Part shown: positions 27,596-37,431 of the stretch, one piece after another | Position numbering within the stretch: position 1 is the first letter of the stretch | How the letters are laid out: each line of letters opens with the position of its first letter | Origin: Leptospiraceae bacterium | Lineage (GTDB): Bacteria > Spirochaetota > Leptospiria > Leptospirales > Leptospiraceae | Length of the DNA stretch: 64,000 nt | Direction: 5' to 3' | Assembly (NCBI GenBank): GCA_016708435.1 | Contig: JADJFV010000005.1 | Location: 124,001 to 188,000 of the forward strand | The notes under the pieces: generated by a model | The model's input: the letters and a program-made list of their open reading frames with translations, nothing else | Databases searched by the model: none | Told to the model about the DNA's origin: nothing | Position numbers and translations under genes: made by a program

Positions 27596-29752
27596 ATGCT
27601 TGAAAAAATTAAATACGATTTTCCGGCAAGTATAGTAGTATTTCTTGTCGCTCTTCCTCTTTGCCTGGGCGTTGCTCTTGCCTCTGGTGCGCCCTTACTC
27701 TCAGGCTTAATTTCTGGAATCATCGGGGGAATTATCGTTGGACTTCTCAGTTCTTCTCATACAAGCGTCAGCGGTCCTGCTGCGGGTCTTACTGCAGTAG
27801 TCTTAAGCTCGATCAGTCAACTTGGAAGTTTTGAAGTGTTTCTTACTTCTTTGTTCTTAGCAGGAATCTTTCAACTTCTATTTGGCGTTTTTCGAGGGGG
27901 TTTCATTTCTTCTTATATTCCGTCTAACGTTATCAAAGGTCTATTAGCTGCTATAGGTATCATTTTAATATTAAAACAAATTCCTCATGCTGTTGGGTTT
28001 GATATTGATGCCGAGGACGATTTCACATTCCTACAACCAGACGGAGAAAATACTTTTTCTGAATTGCTCAAAGTGGTTAATTTTATTTTGCCTGGAGCGC
28101 TTATCATTAGTTCCTTTTCGATCGTGATATTATATCTTTGGGAAAAAACTCCTCTACGCAAGTTTAGATTTCTTCCCTCTTCCTTATTCGTTGTTTTGTT
28201 TGGAGTAGGTTTTAATCAATTATTTATTGAACTTTTCCCATTTCTTACCATTGAACAAACACATCTTGTTAATATCCCAAAAGTAAATTTCACCGAGCTA
28301 AATAATGTTTTAAAGCGACCAGATTTTTCGCAAATATGGGATCACAAAGTATGGATCGTTGCCGGCACAATCGCAGTGATTGCTTCTTTAGAAACTCTTT
28401 TAAATCTAGAAGCAGTAGACAATATTGATCCACAAAAAAGATACTCTCCTCCAAATAGGGAACTCATTGCGCAAGGCGTTGGAAATATGCTAGCGGGGAT
28501 AATAGGTGGTATTCCCGTTACATCTGTGATAGTCAGGAGTTCTCTCAATATTCAATCAGGAAACAGAACCAAAGCTTCGACTATTCTTCATGGAATGCTC
28601 TTATTACTAAGCTTTTTTTCCATTGCACCAATTCTAAATCTGATTCCACTTTCTTCGCTTGCGGCTATTCTGATGTATACTGGATACAAGCTCGTTAAAG
28701 TTTCTATTTTTAAAGAAATGTATTCTAAGGGAAAAAATCAATTCTTCCCTTTCATTGCTACGATCATTGCGATTGTCTTTACAGATTTATTGATTGGAAT
28801 TTTGATCGGGCTAACAATTAGTATTCTCTTTATCCTCCGAAATAATTACAAGAATCCATTTACCATTGAAAAAAAACAACTCCATGTTGGAGAAACCCTT
28901 CGCTTAGAATTATCCAACCAGGCAACTTTTTTAAATAAAGCGACTATTAAGAATACTCTTTGGAATGTTCCCGATGATTCAAAAGTGATAATTGACGCGA
29001 CTTACTGCGATTATATAGATCATGATATTTTAGAAGTGATTTTTGATTTTAGGAATACAGCCGCTCCCAAAAAAAATATTCAGGTCAATGTAATTGGAAT
29101 TAGAGACAAATATCAATTAACCGATAACATTCAATTTGTAAATGTTTTGGATAAGGAAGGGCAAGGTAAATTAACTCCTGATGAGATATTGCAAATCTTA
29201 AAAGAGGGAAACAAGCGTTTTGTTGAAGGTTATAGAACGGAAAAGTATTATAAACATCAAGTAAATGCTACTTCTGATGGACAATTCCCGATGGCAGTTG
29301 TAATTAGCTGTATTGATTCAAGGACTTCTCCGGAAATTATTTTTGATTCGGGACTCGGAGATTTAGTTTCCATTCGAATTGCAGGTAATATTATCAATGA
29401 TGAAATACTCGGCAGTATCGAAATCGCCTGTGATAAATTAGGAGCAAAGCTTATTGTAGTCATGGGTCACTCAAAGTGTGGAGCAATCAAATTAGCCGCT
29501 AGTTCCAATCATTCAGGAAAAATTGGAAGTATAACGGATAAAATAGATGTCGCCATTTCTCAGTGTGATAGACAGACACAGGCATCCTACGATGATTTCA
29601 TTGATACTATTTCTTGGCTCAATGTTCACAATTCGGTCACAGAAATAATCAAAAAGAGCGAGTATATCCATGAGCGCGCAGATGACGGCAAGTTAAAATT
29701 AGTCGCTGCCTTTTATGATATCGAAACTGGTAAGATTCGATTTGAGAGATGA
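27596..29752 (+). CDS. SulP-family transporter fused to beta-carbonic anhydrase
   Basis: 718 residues. The N-terminal ~400 form the SulP anion transporter membrane domain (FPASIVVFLVALPLCLGVALASG, SGPAAGLTAVV). A short STAS-like segment follows (~430-515). A C-terminal beta-carbonic anhydrase (~525-718) carries the zinc ligands in SCIDSRTSP and GHSKCGAIK. The natural reading is bicarbonate uptake directly coupled to CO2/HCO3- interconversion, though sulfate cannot be excluded. It begins 9 bp after the beta-glucosidase gene, with no clear ribosome site. Confidence 0.93.
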   Translation: MLEKIKYDFPASIVVFLVALPLCLGVALASGAPLLSGLISGIIGGIIVGLLSSSHTSVSGPAAGLTAVVLSSISQLGSFEVFLTSLFLAGIFQLLFGVFRGGFISSYIPSNVIKGLLAAIGIILILKQIPHAVGFDIDAEDDFTFLQPDGENTFSELLKVVNFILPGALIISSFSIVILYLWEKTPLRKFRFLPSSLFVVLFGVGFNQLFIELFPFLTIEQTHLVNIPKVNFTELNNVLKRPDFSQIWDHKVWIVAGTIAVIASLETLLNLEAVDNIDPQKRYSPPNRELIAQGVGNMLAGIIGGIPVTSVIVRSSLNIQSGNRTKASTILHGMLLLLSFFSIAPILNLIPLSSLAAILMYTGYKLVKVSIFKEMYSKGKNQFFPFIATIIAIVFTDLLIGILIGLTISILFILRNNYKNPFTIEKKQLHVGETLRLELSNQATFLNKATIKNTLWNVPDDSKVIIDATYCDYIDHDILEVIFDFRNTAAPKKNIQVNVIGIRDKYQLTDNIQFVNVLDKEGQGKLTPDEILQILKEGNKRFVEGYRTEKYYKHQVNATSDGQFPMAVVISCIDSRTSPEIIFDSGLGDLVSIRIAGNIINDEILGSIEIACDKLGAKLIVVMGHSKCGAIKLAASSNHSGKIGSITDKIDVAISQCDRQTQASYDDFIDTISWLNVHNSVTEIIKKSEYIHERADDGKLKLVAAFYDIETGKIRFER

Positions 29753-29770
29753 AATGCAACCAGTGATATA

Positions 29771-29800
29771 TTTTGCCACAGAGGCACAGAGACGCGGAGG
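29771..29800. repeat. Degenerate CACAGAGGCACAGAG repeat tract
   Basis: TTTTGCCACAGAGGCACAGA and the following GACGCGGAGG form a short tandem-like purine-rich tract between two convergent genes. It is related to the tract at 14451-14483. Confidence 0.45.
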
Positions 29801-29813
29801 GTTAAAGAGTGTT

Positions 29814-30851
29814 TCATTTCACACTACTAGCCAGATTCATTTTTCTAGTAACTGTGCTTGCTGCTATTTCTTGAAAGAAAGGATCGAACGGATACTTTAG
29901 CATTTCCGCATACTGAGATGCCGCTGTTTTTTGATCTAGGATTTTTATTGCGGATTCAGCAAAGTAATAGTGCATTTTTTTTAGGTAAGGAATTTTTTCT
30001 TTGTTAAGATTTTTTGTGTCTATTGAGTTAAAAATTTTGTAGGCTAATGCGTATTTCTCTTGGTGAAAGTTCATCAGTGCTTCTGCAATTTTGGGATTCG
30101 GATTTGCATTTGGATTTTCTACTGCCCGCGTAAAATCTAATACAGGAAAAGCGGGAGTTTGTCTTCTAATGATAGTTGCTTCTGTTGCATCGTTTACTTT
30201 GTCTGCTTCTTTGATTCTTTCTTTTGCTCGCTCTATCAGTCCTTCTTTCCAATACATTTCCGCAAGTGCTATGTTCGCTTCGTCACTTAAAGAATTGCGC
30301 CATACTGCCTGTTTCCAATACTCTTCTGCATCTTGTTTCTTTCCCTGGTAAATAGAAATTTGCCCCAAGTGTAAGTAGATTCGATAATAAGTTGGTATAA
30401 TATTCTTAGCCTGAATGAATTCGTAGCTTGCTTCTTTGAAGCTTTTTTGCATGTATAAAAATCGGGCATAATTGTATCTTGCAGGAAAGAACAATGGATC
30501 AAAGGAAATCATTGCGTTTAACATAGAATTAGCCTCTGACCAATCTCCTTCTTCGTTACGCTCGAGTAGTTTTACTGCTTCATTATTAAATTCTCCCATG
30601 TTCTCGATTGATTTTTCTTTATAGGTAAACGCGAGTAAAGAATTGGGTGGTTTTCCTTTCCACATCTTGCCTTTGCAAAGTATTAAATCATTTTCATTCT
30701 TTAAAAAACTTCCGCATACAAATTCTTTTTTGTGAAATTCATCTTTTTCATCATCCCAGAGAATCATCTTATATTTCAAATCATCAATCACGATTGTCTG
30801 TGAAAAAAGCCCGACTGCAAAGAATAAAAATAGCAATTGAAAATATAACAT
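29814..30851 (-). CDS. Secreted TPR-repeat protein
   Basis: 345 residues from ATG 30851, which directly opens a signal peptide (MLYFQLLFLFFAVGLFSQ); an ATG at 30905 would add 18 residues before it and run into the divergent ccmA. A beta-rich N-domain (~20-80) is followed by tetratricopeptide-like helical repeats (~95-240; ARYNYARFLYMQKSFKEA, YLHLGQISIYQGKKQDAEEY) and a helical C-domain. Probably a periplasmic scaffold; no specific partner can be named. Divergent from ccmA. Confidence 0.75.
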   Translation of the reverse strand: MLYFQLLFLFFAVGLFSQTIVIDDLKYKMILWDDEKDEFHKKEFVCGSFLKNENDLILCKGKMWKGKPPNSLLAFTYKEKSIENMGEFNNEAVKLLERNEEGDWSEANSMLNAMISFDPLFFPARYNYARFLYMQKSFKEASYEFIQAKNIIPTYYRIYLHLGQISIYQGKKQDAEEYWKQAVWRNSLSDEANIALAEMYWKEGLIERAKERIKEADKVNDATEATIIRRQTPAFPVLDFTRAVENPNANPNPKIAEALMNFHQEKYALAYKIFNSIDTKNLNKEKIPYLKKMHYYFAESAIKILDQKTAASQYAEMLKYPFDPFFQEIAASTVTRKMNLASSVK

Positions 30852-30891
30852 TGAGTAGAATCCTGACCTTAGACTTCGCAAAACAGTAGAT

Positions 30892-31521
30892 ATGAATACT
30901 TCCATTCTCAGTTGTAAAAATCTCTCTTATACTATCGGTTATAAGAAAATTTTCAAAAATATCTCTTTCGAAATTTTTGCCTCTGATTTTACTCTTTTAA
31001 CTGGCGAAAATGGCAGTGGTAAGACTAGTCTCTTAAAACTCATCTTGCAATCCTCTCGTAAAAAAGAATTTAGCTGGGAAAAAAATCTTTTAGCAGATAA
31101 AGAGCAGAATTTGATTTCTTATCTAGGTCATGAAAATGGACTTTATAGCTCTCTCAGTCTACGTGAGAACCTAACGTTTTTTAATCGGATTCTAAAGCAT
31201 CCAATGCCAGAATCTAGGATGAATACTTTGCTTGATTTATTTCATTTAACAAAACGATTAGAAGACCCTGTCTCTACTTTTTCGGAAGGAATGAAAAAAA
31301 AATCCGGAATCATTCGTGCTCTCCTTGCACGTCCTGCTCTTCTGTTATTAGATGAACCGTTAAACGGTTTAGACGTAGAATCTACTCAAGCATTTTTGAA
31401 AGTCTTGAATACCGAGTTTGCGGATACTTCCATTTTGCTTGTTGCTCATGAGATCGATAAGATTTCTCCTTTTGTAAAACGCAGACTTCATATCTATAAA
31501 GGCGAGCTAAATCATGTTTAA
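30892..31521 (+). CDS. ccmA: Haem exporter ABC ATPase CcmA
   Basis: 209 residues, a lone ABC ATPase domain: Walker A TGENGSGKTSLL, signature FSEGMKKKSGI, Walker B LLLLDEPLNGLD and the switch His in LLVAHEID. With CcmB and CcmC it loads haem onto CcmE during cytochrome c maturation. Assignment depends on size, the LSLRENLTFF motif and the ccmB and ccmC genes that follow; it overlaps ccmB by 8 bp. The other maturation genes (ccmE, ccmF) are not in the window. Confidence 0.87.
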   Translation: MNTSILSCKNLSYTIGYKKIFKNISFEIFASDFTLLTGENGSGKTSLLKLILQSSRKKEFSWEKNLLADKEQNLISYLGHENGLYSSLSLRENLTFFNRILKHPMPESRMNTLLDLFHLTKRLEDPVSTFSEGMKKKSGIIRALLARPALLLLDEPLNGLDVESTQAFLKVLNTEFADTSILLVAHEIDKISPFVKRRLHIYKGELNHV

Positions 31522-32170
31522 GTATTTACTCCTAAAAGAATTTCAATTGATAGGACGAGCCAAAAACGGGTTACTATCTCTTATATCCTTACTCATGGCA
31601 TTTTTATTTATCTTTCATTATTCACTGGAAAATTCAGGTAAGTTAGATATAAATTCAATCGTTGGTCTTAAGTGGGCTGGTATATTCTTGTTAGCCTTCA
31701 TTTTAATTTCACAAGTGACTTACGAAGAGAGAGAGTCGGGCGCCTATCGCATCACTCGTCTTTATATTCCATCTCATCTAGAATTTCTAGCAAAATCTTT
31801 TGTGTTATTTTTTTTACTCTTTCTTGTGGAAATATTTTTACTTCTTCTTTTATTCTTGTTCTTTGAGAATCTTCATTTCGCTTCGGAGAATTTGCTCGGT
31901 CAGTTTTTATATTTTATTCCAGGAACACTTTCTCTTTCCTTTCTCGGAGTGACTCTTTCGCAAATGAGTTTTGCTACAAGGCTTAAAGAAGTTGTGCTTC
32001 CTATTTTACTCATTCCACTTTCCATTCCTGTTTTAATTGCCGGCATGGAAGCAGAGCGAAAGTATTTTTCGAAAGGAGAAGTGAGCACTTCTTCTCTCAT
32101 CGTTCTATTCGCTTTTTCGGTTTTGTATTTATCACTTGGACTATTACTACGCGAGGTAGGAGAAGATTAA
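31514..32170 (+). CDS. ccmB: Haem exporter membrane protein CcmB
   Basis: 218 residues with six membrane helices and little soluble sequence, the CcmB layout. Family features: an N-terminal LLLKEFQLIGRAKN, a central TYEERESGAYRITRL and PILLIPLSIPVLIAG in the later helices. It forms the permease of the CcmAB transporter, which uses ATP to release holo-CcmE. It overlaps ccmA. Confidence 0.88.
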   Translation: MFKYLLLKEFQLIGRAKNGLLSLISLLMAFLFIFHYSLENSGKLDINSIVGLKWAGIFLLAFILISQVTYEERESGAYRITRLYIPSHLEFLAKSFVLFFLLFLVEIFLLLLLFLFFENLHFASENLLGQFLYFIPGTLSLSFLGVTLSQMSFATRLKEVVLPILLIPLSIPVLIAGMEAERKYFSKGEVSTSSLIVLFAFSVLYLSLGLLLREVGED

Positions 32171-32248
32171 TGATGAATTATGAATGTTTAATGGTGAATG
32201 CAGGGAACACATACATGCGTTCCGATTTGCGAAAATACTGGAGAGTTT

Positions 32249-32950
32249 ATGAACAATAGAACAATTCAACTTTATCCGATGTGGCTGGATTATTTCTTAT
32301 TTGCGTTGCTACTGGGAATATTGCCGATTGCGGTTTTACTTTCTCTTTATTATCCGAATGTTATCTTAGAGCAGGGATTGTCTCACAGAATATTTTATTT
32401 TCATGTTTCGGTTGCATGGGTCGCTCTTTATGCACCTGCTTTCTCTTCGATTTTCGGGATACTCTATATTATCCGTCGAGACCCAAATTGGGACACACTT
32501 TCCTATAGCATGAGTAAACTCTCTCTTATTTTTTCTGTGATGGTATTATTTTCTGGACCTATCTGGGCTTACAGTGCCTGGGGGACTCCGTGGGATTGGA
32601 CAGATGCTAGACTTCAATCTTTCTTTATACTTGTAGTAAGTCTTTTATCCTATTTTGTTTTTAGAAGTTTAATTACTGACTTGAATAAGAAGGCTATGTA
32701 TTCTTCTTTTCTTAGCGTCTTATGCGCGTTAAACGCCCTTCTTACCTGGGGAGCAATTCGTTGGGTAGAAAATCCTGGCAATCATCCTGGCTCAGTTCTA
32801 GGAAAAGGTGGAATGGATAGAGATATGAAGGAAACGTTTTGGATCAATGTTTTAGCCTATCATATTCTCTTTTTAGTTTTATTTTTAGTGATTTATCGTA
32901 AAGATAAATTAGATGCAAAGTTAGTGCAGGTTAGAGAGGAAATGGAATAA
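32249..32950 (+). CDS. ccmC: Haem exporter protein CcmC (CcsA/CcmC/CcmF family)
   Basis: 233 residues from ATG 32249, preferred because CTGGAGAG lies ~6 bp upstream; an in-frame ATG at 32198 adds 17 unlikely residues. Six membrane helices. The family tryptophan-rich motif appears as AWGTPWDWTDARL, and the two haem-ligand His residues are in YFHVSVAWVALYAP and VENPGNHPGS. It places haem on CcmE at the periplasmic face. Followed by purC one base later, so the haem genes and purine genes are likely on one transcript. Confidence 0.9.
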   Translation: MNNRTIQLYPMWLDYFLFALLLGILPIAVLLSLYYPNVILEQGLSHRIFYFHVSVAWVALYAPAFSSIFGILYIIRRDPNWDTLSYSMSKLSLIFSVMVLFSGPIWAYSAWGTPWDWTDARLQSFFILVVSLLSYFVFRSLITDLNKKAMYSSFLSVLCALNALLTWGAIRWVENPGNHPGSVLGKGGMDRDMKETFWINVLAYHILFLVLFLVIYRKDKLDAKLVQVREEME

Positions 32951-32951
32951 A

Positions 32952-33803
32952 ATGAAAGTAGCTTATAAAGGAAAAGTAAGAGATGTATATGATTTAGGGG
33001 AATATTTGATATTATCCTCTACCGATAGAATTTCTGCGTTTGATTGTGTGTTTGAAGAGACAGTGCCTGATAAAGGGAAAATTTTAAACTATATTTCCCT
33101 GCTCTGGTTTGATTTCTTTAAAGACATTCCAAATCAAATCGTAGAAACGGATTACACTAAGTATCCTGGAATCTACAATTCGCAGGAAGAATTAAAAGAT
33201 AGATCAGTGCTTGTTAAAAAATGCAAGCGTATTGACTATGAATGTGTAGTGCGTGGATATCTTTCCGGCTCTGCCTATAAAGAATATAAGTCAACCGGAC
33301 AAATCGCAGGAGTAGCGGTTAGTCGAAATTATGCGGAGTCAGAAGAATTATCCGAGCCACTCTTCACTCCGGCTGTTAAGAATGATTCCGGTCATGATGA
33401 AAACATAAGCGAAGCGGAATTAAAAAATAGAGTAGGTGTTGAATTATTTCAAAAGCTAAAAGACTATTCTCTCACGCTCTATACAAAAGGGCGAGATAAA
33501 GTCAAAACGGAAGGGTTGATTCTTTGTGATACCAAATTTGAGTTTGGATTTGATAATGAGAAAGTTATTTTAATCGACGAGCTCCTCACTCCAGACTCTT
33601 CTCGCTATTGGGATATCAATACCTATGCGACAGGAATTTCTCCTCCTAGCTATGACAAACAAATCCTCAGAAATTATTTGGAAAAAATTGAATGGAATAA
33701 AAATCCACCTCCACCTAAGTTGCCAGATAGTATTATAAAAGAACTTTTATCTAAATATAAAGAATTACAGGAAAAGATTACAAAATGTTTATCGGAAAAG
33801 TAA
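32952..33803 (+). CDS. purC: SAICAR synthase
   Basis: Phosphoribosylaminoimidazole-succinocarboxamide synthase: ATP-dependent ligation of aspartate to CAIR in purine synthesis. 283 residues, of the longer type. Motifs: GKVRDVYDLG (ATP loop) at the N-terminus, SSTDRISAFD, ECVVRGYLSGSAYKEY, and LIDELLTPDSSRYW. The last 19 bp overlap purS, so translation is coupled. Confidence 0.95.
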   Translation: MKVAYKGKVRDVYDLGEYLILSSTDRISAFDCVFEETVPDKGKILNYISLLWFDFFKDIPNQIVETDYTKYPGIYNSQEELKDRSVLVKKCKRIDYECVVRGYLSGSAYKEYKSTGQIAGVAVSRNYAESEELSEPLFTPAVKNDSGHDENISEAELKNRVGVELFQKLKDYSLTLYTKGRDKVKTEGLILCDTKFEFGFDNEKVILIDELLTPDSSRYWDINTYATGISPPSYDKQILRNYLEKIEWNKNPPPPKLPDSIIKELLSKYKELQEKITKCLSEK

Positions 33804-34033
33804 ATATCACTCTCAAAGAATCCGTCTTAGATCCACAGGGAACTACTGTTAAAAAAGTACTACACGATATGGGCGAAGACATGGTTGCCGATCTTAGAAT
33901 CGGAAAATACATCGAGCTAAAATTAAACTCGAAAGACATTGAAACCGCAAGACAAGATGCAGATAGACTCTGCAAGAAATTACTCGTAAATGGAGTAATT
34001 GAGACTTATGCGCTCGAGGTTCTGCCTGTATGA
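33785..34033 (+). CDS. purS: FGAM synthase subunit PurS
   Basis: 82 residues, exactly the PurS size and pattern (KVNITLKESVLDPQGTTV, DLRIGKYIEL). It is the small structural subunit that joins PurQ and PurL in the four-subunit formylglycinamidine-ribonucleotide synthase. It overlaps purC by 19 bp and purQ by 4 bp. purL is not in the window. Confidence 0.95.
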   Translation: MFIGKVNITLKESVLDPQGTTVKKVLHDMGEDMVADLRIGKYIELKLNSKDIETARQDADRLCKKLLVNGVIETYALEVLPV

Positions 34034-34692
34034 GAACAGCCGTTATCCGCTTCCCAGGCTCTAATTGTGACCGTGACATCGCAGATATTCTTACACAAGA
34101 ATACAAGCACCAAGTTAGTTTCATTTGGCACAAAGAAAGTTTTGAAAAACACTATGACCTTGTTGTAATTCCGGGTGGATTTTCTTACGGAGATTATTTA
34201 CGTTGTGGCGCGCTCGCTCGCTTTTCTCCTGCGATGGTTTCTCTCAAAGACCATATTGATTCAGGAAGATTAGTCCTCGGTATTTGCAATGGATTTCAGA
34301 TATTAGTTGAATCTGGATTACTTCCAGGAGCGTTAACTCGTAATAAGACGCTCAAGCATATTTGTAAAAATGTAAACTTAAAAGTTGGCTCAAAAGGAAA
34401 TCCTTTGACAAAGAAAATTTCTCCTGATCAGATTTTGGATATTCCAATTTCTCATGGCGAGGGTTCTTACTTTGCGGATGCAGATACACTTAAGCAATTG
34501 GCGGATGAAGATAGAGTCTTATTTCGCTATGCTGGTGAAAATCCAAATGGATCTTTAGATGATATTGCAGGTGTCACATCGAAGGATTTTAGAATTGCCG
34601 GTCTCATGCCTCACCCTGAAAGAGCAGTAGAAGAAATTTCGGGAAGCACAGATGGTAGAATCATTTTTGATTCTTTCTTTCAAATCTTATAA
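34030..34692 (+). CDS. purQ: FGAM synthase glutaminase subunit PurQ
   Basis: 220 residues, class-I glutamine amidotransferase. The catalytic Cys is in VLGICNGFQIL, the His-x-Glu in MPHPERAVE, and the oxyanion region in IPGGFSYGDYLRCGA. It supplies ammonia from glutamine for FGAM synthesis. ATGA overlap with purS gives coupling. No terminator is visible in the 213 bp before glgC. Confidence 0.95.
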   Translation: MRTAVIRFPGSNCDRDIADILTQEYKHQVSFIWHKESFEKHYDLVVIPGGFSYGDYLRCGALARFSPAMVSLKDHIDSGRLVLGICNGFQILVESGLLPGALTRNKTLKHICKNVNLKVGSKGNPLTKKISPDQILDIPISHGEGSYFADADTLKQLADEDRVLFRYAGENPNGSLDDIAGVTSKDFRIAGLMPHPERAVEEISGSTDGRIIFDSFFQIL

Positions 34693-34905
34693 AGCGGAAA
34701 TTATTTGTTAGTTGAGCATTCTAAAAGAAATATTTTCAAATATGGACTGAATTATACACTGTATTGATGCAGAAATAAATTGAATTGGGATTTTAGAACT
34801 ATGATTAATATCATTATGAAATATGCCTTTCAAAGTTCTTTTTTTTTTGCTTTTTTAGGGGCATTTATAGACGAAAGTAAAACAAGAGGATAGGTTAAAT
34901 TTCTA

Positions 34906-36163
34906 ATGCAAATAACAGCCAAAATACAAAAAAAAGTAATCGTACTCATTCTCGGGGGAGGAAAAGGAACAAGACTTTTACCCCTAACCGAGAAACGCTC
35001 TAAGCCAGCTGTAAGCTTTGGAGGGAAGTATAGACTAGTTGATATTCCGATTTCGAATGCGCTAAATAGCGGGTTTGAACAAATATTCGTTTTGACTCAA
35101 TTCAATTCTTATTCGTTAAATAGACATATATCTAGAACTTATAACTTTCAGTCGATTCATAAGCAGGGCTTTGTTGAAATTATCGCCGCGGAACAGACAG
35201 TATCCTCTGTTCGATGGTTTGAAGGAACTGCCGATGCAGTTCGAAAAGTTCTTCCGCATATGGAAGATTATAAATCCGATTATATCATCATTCTTTCGGG
35301 TGATCAACTTTACAATATGGACTTGAATCAATTCTTGATCACTCATCTTTCTGACCCAAGTAATCAGATGACGATCGCTGCAACACCGGTAAATGAGGAG
35401 TTGGCGCCAGCGCTTGGAATTTTACGTAAGGATGAAGAGAATTGGACAACTGGGTTTTATGAGAAGCCACAAGATATAGCTGAGGTAGAGTCCTTTCGTT
35501 TAGCGAACGGTACTTTCCTCGCTTCTATGGGTATATACCTATTTAACACAAGCACACTCAAAGAACTCTTAGCGGATACAAGTTTAACGGATTTCGGAAA
35601 GGAAATTATTCCGGGGGCACTCAAAACGCATAAAGTCAAAACCTATGTATACGATGGATATTGGGAAGATATTGGAACGATTCGTGCCTTCTATGAGGCC
35701 AATCTTATGTTAACCGATGATTATCCGAAATTCAACTTATACTTAGAGAGCACTCCTTTTTATACGAGAGCAAGGTCTTTGCCTCCAACGAAAGTGAATA
35801 GAGCTAATTTGAATAAAGTGTTACTTTCAGAAGGTTGTATCATTAACGACTCTAATATTACTCGATCGGTAATTGGAGTGCGTCAGGTGATAGATTCTGG
35901 ATCACATATAGAAAATTCTGTTGTGATGGGAGCCGATACTTACGGATCTTTTGATAAGAAAGGATTTGGTATTCCTGTTGGAATTGGGCATAATTGTGAT
36001 ATAAAAAATGCGATCATTGATAAAGATTGTTATATCGGAAATGATGTAAAGCTTATCAAACAAAGAGAATCATGAGAACTATGAAGATGAATACGTGCGA
36101 ATCATTGACGGGCTAATTGTTGTTCCACGACGCAATGCAATTCCGAACGGTTATGAAATCTGA
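34906..36163 (+). CDS. glgC: Glucose-1-phosphate adenylyltransferase (frameshift near the 3' end)
   Basis: Makes ADP-glucose from glucose-1-phosphate and ATP, the committed step of glycogen synthesis. The nucleotidyltransferase signature LGGGKGTRLLPLTEKRSKPA, the FVLTQFNSYSLNRH segment and the catalytic/substrate motif SGDQLYNMD are intact, and the C-terminal part is a left-handed beta-helix. The frame stops at 36075, but after removal of one A from AAA at 36058-36060 it continues NKENHENYEDEYVRIIDG and ends LIVVPRRNAIPNGYEI at 36163, the expected C-terminus, giving 418 residues. The frameshift looks like an error. Two terminators follow. Confidence 0.92.
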
Positions 36164-36169
36164 TTTCTG

Positions 36170-36197
36170 AGAACCTTTTAAATAAGGGTTCTTTTTT
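36170..36197 (+). terminator. Rho-independent terminator after glgC
   Basis: AGAACCTTT pairs with AAGGGTTCT (one G-U) around a short A/T loop, then a run of six T. It begins 7 bp after the restored glgC stop, which itself supports 36163 as the true gene end. Confidence 0.8.
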
Positions 36198-36204
36198 CAT
36201 TTCT

Positions 36205-36233
36205 AAAAAGCTCGGCTTCGGTCGGGCTTTTTT
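36205..36233 (+). terminator. Second rho-independent terminator after glgC
   Basis: AAAAGCTCG pairs with CGGGCTTTT (one G-U) around a GCTTCGGT loop and ends in a T-run. Tandem with the first. It isolates glgC from the downstream phosphatase gene. Confidence 0.75.
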
Positions 36234-36317
36234 CGTTTGTCAGCTATGTCATAAACTGATTTTATAAGACTAATAATGCTTTGCAAAAAAAGAGGAATCA
36301 AAAATAATTGAGCAACG

Positions 36318-37384
36318 ATGCGCCTAAATGCTTCCCTTAAAATTGTTGCCATTATTTTGGGTTTTTGGTTTTCTCTTCCTATGTTTGGGTCTGATTTAAA
36401 GGAAGAGGAAGATGTTATTCTTTATCCGAGTTATTTGTATTTAGATTCAAGTCTAAAAGAATACAAAGTTAAAGTCCACGCGCAAGTATTTAAAAAGAAA
36501 GAAGACTCTCTAAAACGAAAAATTCTAATCGATAATCTAAAAGAGCATTTTGTTTCTTCTAATTCATCTGATTCTAAGATATTTGAAGAAAGAATCAGAT
36601 GGTTCTTGGTGGATAATAAACGAGATAAAAAGATTTCTATTACAATGCTTGGAGAAAATTATCCACTAAACAAGACAGAGGCTAATGGTCATTCTATCAC
36701 AGAGATTTCAATTCCTGCAGAAAAGATTACTAAGAAAGAATTGACTGAAAAAATTATAGAAGTAAAAGTAAATCCAACAAAGAGAAATGCGAAAGAGTAT
36801 TTGGGAAAAATCTTTATTATCCCGGAGAATACTACCTGTCTTATTTCGGACATTGATGATACTGTTAAAATTAGCGATGTGCGCAGTAAGAAAAATCTAA
36901 TTCAAAATAGTTTTGTAAATTCATTTCAATCTGTGAAAGGGATGCAAGAATTATACACAAAATTGGAGAGTTCTCAAGTGGGATGTTTTATTTTGTAAGT
37001 GCAAGTCCCTGGCAGATGTATTCGATTCTTTCTGATTATTTTTTAAAAGAAAAATTTCCTGAGTCGATTTATGCGATGAAGTATTTTAGAATAAAAGATT
37101 CTGATTTCTTTAATCTATTTGAGAAGCCCGAAGTGTATAAAACACAAACGATAGAACCATTTCTACAAGAATGGAAAACGGTAAAATTTATTTTAGTAGG
37201 AGACTCAGGTGAAAAAGATCCAGAAGCCTACGCGAAGCTTGCTTTAAAATATCCCGAGCGGATAACAAAGATTTACATAAGAAAAGCTTATGAAGAAAAT
37301 TTAGAAGCAAGGATTGATTCTGTATTTAAAAATATTTCTACCGACAAATACTTATTCTTTCAAGATCCAAGTGAAATTAAATAA
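36318..37384 (+). CDS. DUF2183/APP1-like phosphatase (frameshifted)
   Basis: 355 residues if one missing base near 36981-36988 is restored. A signal peptide (~1-24) opens it. The haloacid-dehalogenase-like motif ISDIDDTVK near 180 is the phosphatidate phosphatase APP1 catalytic signature. The second part, in another frame, continues FYFVSASPWQMYSIL and LVGDSGEKDPEAYA, both conserved in this family. The first frame stops right after SSQVG, exactly where FYFVSASP should follow. Likely a periplasmic or membrane-surface phosphatase acting on a lipid phosphate; the substrate is inference. Confidence 0.83.
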
Positions 37385-37431
37385 TTATATTGTGGAAAAA
37401 AAAAGGGGACGTTATAATCTACGCGTAACTT

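Noticed and set aside
34801..34893. 30-codon frame MINIIMKYAF before glgC
   Set aside because: Possible tiny peptide, but no ribosome site and a long T-run dominates it; not enough evidence.
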